A DNA stretch of 64,000 nt from Streptomyces gobiensis (GTDB taxonomy: Bacteria > Actinomycetota > Actinomycetes > Streptomycetales > Streptomycetaceae): NCBI RefSeq assembly GCF_021216675.1, contig NZ_CP086120.1, positions 5,627,860 through 5,691,859 on the forward strand, given 5' to 3'. The notes under the pieces were generated by a model. The model was not told the DNA's origin. It did not search any database and worked only from the letters and a program-made list of their open reading frames with translations. Every line of letters starts with the position of its first letter. The stretch's first letter is position 1. Below, one piece after another: positions 62,982 through 64,000 of the stretch. Both the position numbers and the translations under genes were made by a program.

Positions 62982-63033
62982 TCCTTACGTGTCACCGTGT
63001 TTCCTTACGGGTTGGTGTGGTATTTTCCTTACG
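62982..63033 (+). repeat. Three direct TCCTTACG repeats in an AT-richer patch, candidate operator or promoter
   Basis: TCCTTACG lies at 62982-62989, 63002-63009 and 63026-63033 (centres 20 and 24 bases apart), in a locally AT-rich block just before the antitoxin-like/DnaB-like gene. Phd/YefM-type proteins repress their own promoters by binding repeated sites, so autoregulatory sites are plausible. Confidence 0.45.
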
Positions 63034-63078
63034 CTTTGCTGGATGTGAGGAGGTCGGTGTGCCGGAGTCGGGAGAGGG

Positions 63079-64000
63079 GTGTGTTCCGGGCCGTTGCGGG
63101 TGGAGGAGGCACGCAGGCGGCTGTATGAGCTGGTGGAGGCCGCCAGTCAGGGGCAGACCGCCCGGATCGCGAAGGGTGGTCGTCAGGCAGTGCTGGTGCC
63201 GTTGAAGTGTCTGGATACCAAGCGGCAGGCGGCACTGTCCCAGTTTCCGGCATCGCCGGTCACTGCGGCTCGTACACGGCTGGGAGACCTGATCGTCGCC
63301 GCGGCAGAGGGCCGGCCGCAGGTGCTGATGCGCCGCCAAAGGCCGCTGGCTGTCCTGGTATCCGCCGCCGACCCGGCCGCAGCCCCGACAGCCACACGCC
63401 ACAGCGCCCCCGTCCCCGAGCGCCCGCAGGAGCGCGTCGAGGACCCCGCCGACCCGGCTGCTCCCGACCCCGCGACGCACACACCGTCAACCCACGCACC
63501 GCCACCCGGCACCTGCAGCCAGCCAGCACACGGGCACGCCCCACGCCACCTGGCCGCCCTCGGCGACGTGCTCCACACGGTCGTCTCCCCCCAGACCCCG
63601 ACCCCCCTGTCCTACGGCCTGGAAACCCTCGACCACGCCACCGGCGGCCTGCCACCAGGCCGTCTGGTCCTGGTGGCCGCCGCACCCGGAGCGGGCGGAT
63701 CCCTGCTCGTGGCCACCGCCGCCCGCCACACGGCGCTCCACCACGGGCGGCCGGTGCTGTACGCGGCCTCTGGAATCACCCGGGCTGACGTCGCGGCCCG
63801 CATCGTGGCGGCACAGGCAAGCGCGGACTACCGCCGCCTGCGAGCCGGCACCCTCTCCACCACCCGAACAAGCAGCAGTCAACGAGGCATCCGCACATCT
63901 GGTCCAGGCACCGCTGCACATCGATGACGGCACCGACCTGACCGCCAGGCCATCGCCGAAACCGCCCCCTACATCGACCAACTGGCCCTCATCGTCATCG
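63079..64000 (+). pseudogene. Fusion of two Phd/YefM-like antitoxin repeats with a DnaB-like helicase domain, frameshifted and cut by the window end
   Basis: From GTG 63079: LRVEEARRRLYELVEAASQGQTARIAKGGRQAVLVPL and TAARTRLGDLIVAAAEGRPQVLMRRQRPLAVLVSA are two successive YefM/Phd-type units (about residues 6-45 and 60-95). A Pro-rich linker follows, then LSYGLETLDHATGGLPPGRLVLVAAAPGAGGSLLVATAA, a DnaB/RecA-like ATPase entry with a weakened P-loop (no Lys). Near 63858 sense moves to EQAAVNEASAHLVQAPLHIDDGTDLT and again near 63942 to AIAETAPYIDQLALIVI. Both shifts are in the helicase part. Confidence 0.6.

Overview
The window is GC-rich actinobacterial DNA, almost certainly from a Streptomyces chromosome. 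Third codon positions are strongly G/C, starts are often GTG, and the content is typical of the genus: ABC sugar importers without their own ATPase, SpoIIE/HATPase regulators, large polyketide synthases, IS21 and Tn3 debris. No tRNA, rRNA or CRISPR array was seen. Roughly the first 48 kb is ordered and mostly intact; the last 15 kb is a graveyard of decayed mobile and defence-related genes.

Region 1 (56-6905) is a sugar-oxidation module: a secreted family 3 glycoside hydrolase, a secreted PQQ-dependent sugar dehydrogenase and, divergently, a compact pqqABCDE operon that makes its cofactor. Region 2 (7213-13911) is a polyol operon: DeoR-type regulator, lipoprotein and two permeases of an importer, a zinc polyol dehydrogenase and a xylulokinase. 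Region 3 (13939-17481) holds two divergent arms: a putative 2-oxoglutarate oxygenase with an isochorismatase, and a dihydroxybenzoate dehydrogenase with an isochorismate synthase. Together the last three form a chorismate to 2,3-dihydroxybenzoate pathway with no visible activating enzyme. Region 4 (17511-22010) has an EF-hand protein, an unusual HAD-GAF-SpoIIE-HATPase fusion and a secreted beta-propeller protein.

Region 5 (22719-43034) is the most interesting part: a tightly coupled, same-strand operon around two large synthases of the heterocyst-glycolipid/PUFA type. The first has two tandem PfaD-like flavin barrels, then KS-AT-ACP-KR. The second has KS-AT-DH and its own phosphopantetheinyl transferase. 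They are followed by a stand-alone ACP, an alpha/beta hydrolase, a glycosyltransferase, a methyltransferase, a galactokinase-fold protein that has lost every catalytic motif, a secreted phosphoesterase, an MFS exporter and a membrane-anchored propeller. I infer a self-contained glycolipid (glycosylated long-chain acyl) assembly and export system. A nearly identical 278-bp stretch encoding an Ig-like surface domain occurs on both sides of it, in inverted orientation.

Region 6 (43090-48591) contains a broken ADP-ribosylglycohydrolase, a TIMP/netrin-like membrane protein and a TetR/acyl-CoA dehydrogenase/two enoyl-CoA hydratase catabolic operon. Region 7 (48781-64000) contains remnants of a XRE regulator, an FAD oxidoreductase, two serine recombinases, a P450 joined to a Tn3 transposase tail, a tyrosine recombinase, an IS21 element, two bacteriocin/toxin immunity-type genes and a frameshifted antitoxin-like/DnaB-like fusion. 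A two-component system with an ABC exporter, an acetyltransferase and a HAD hydrolase lie among these.
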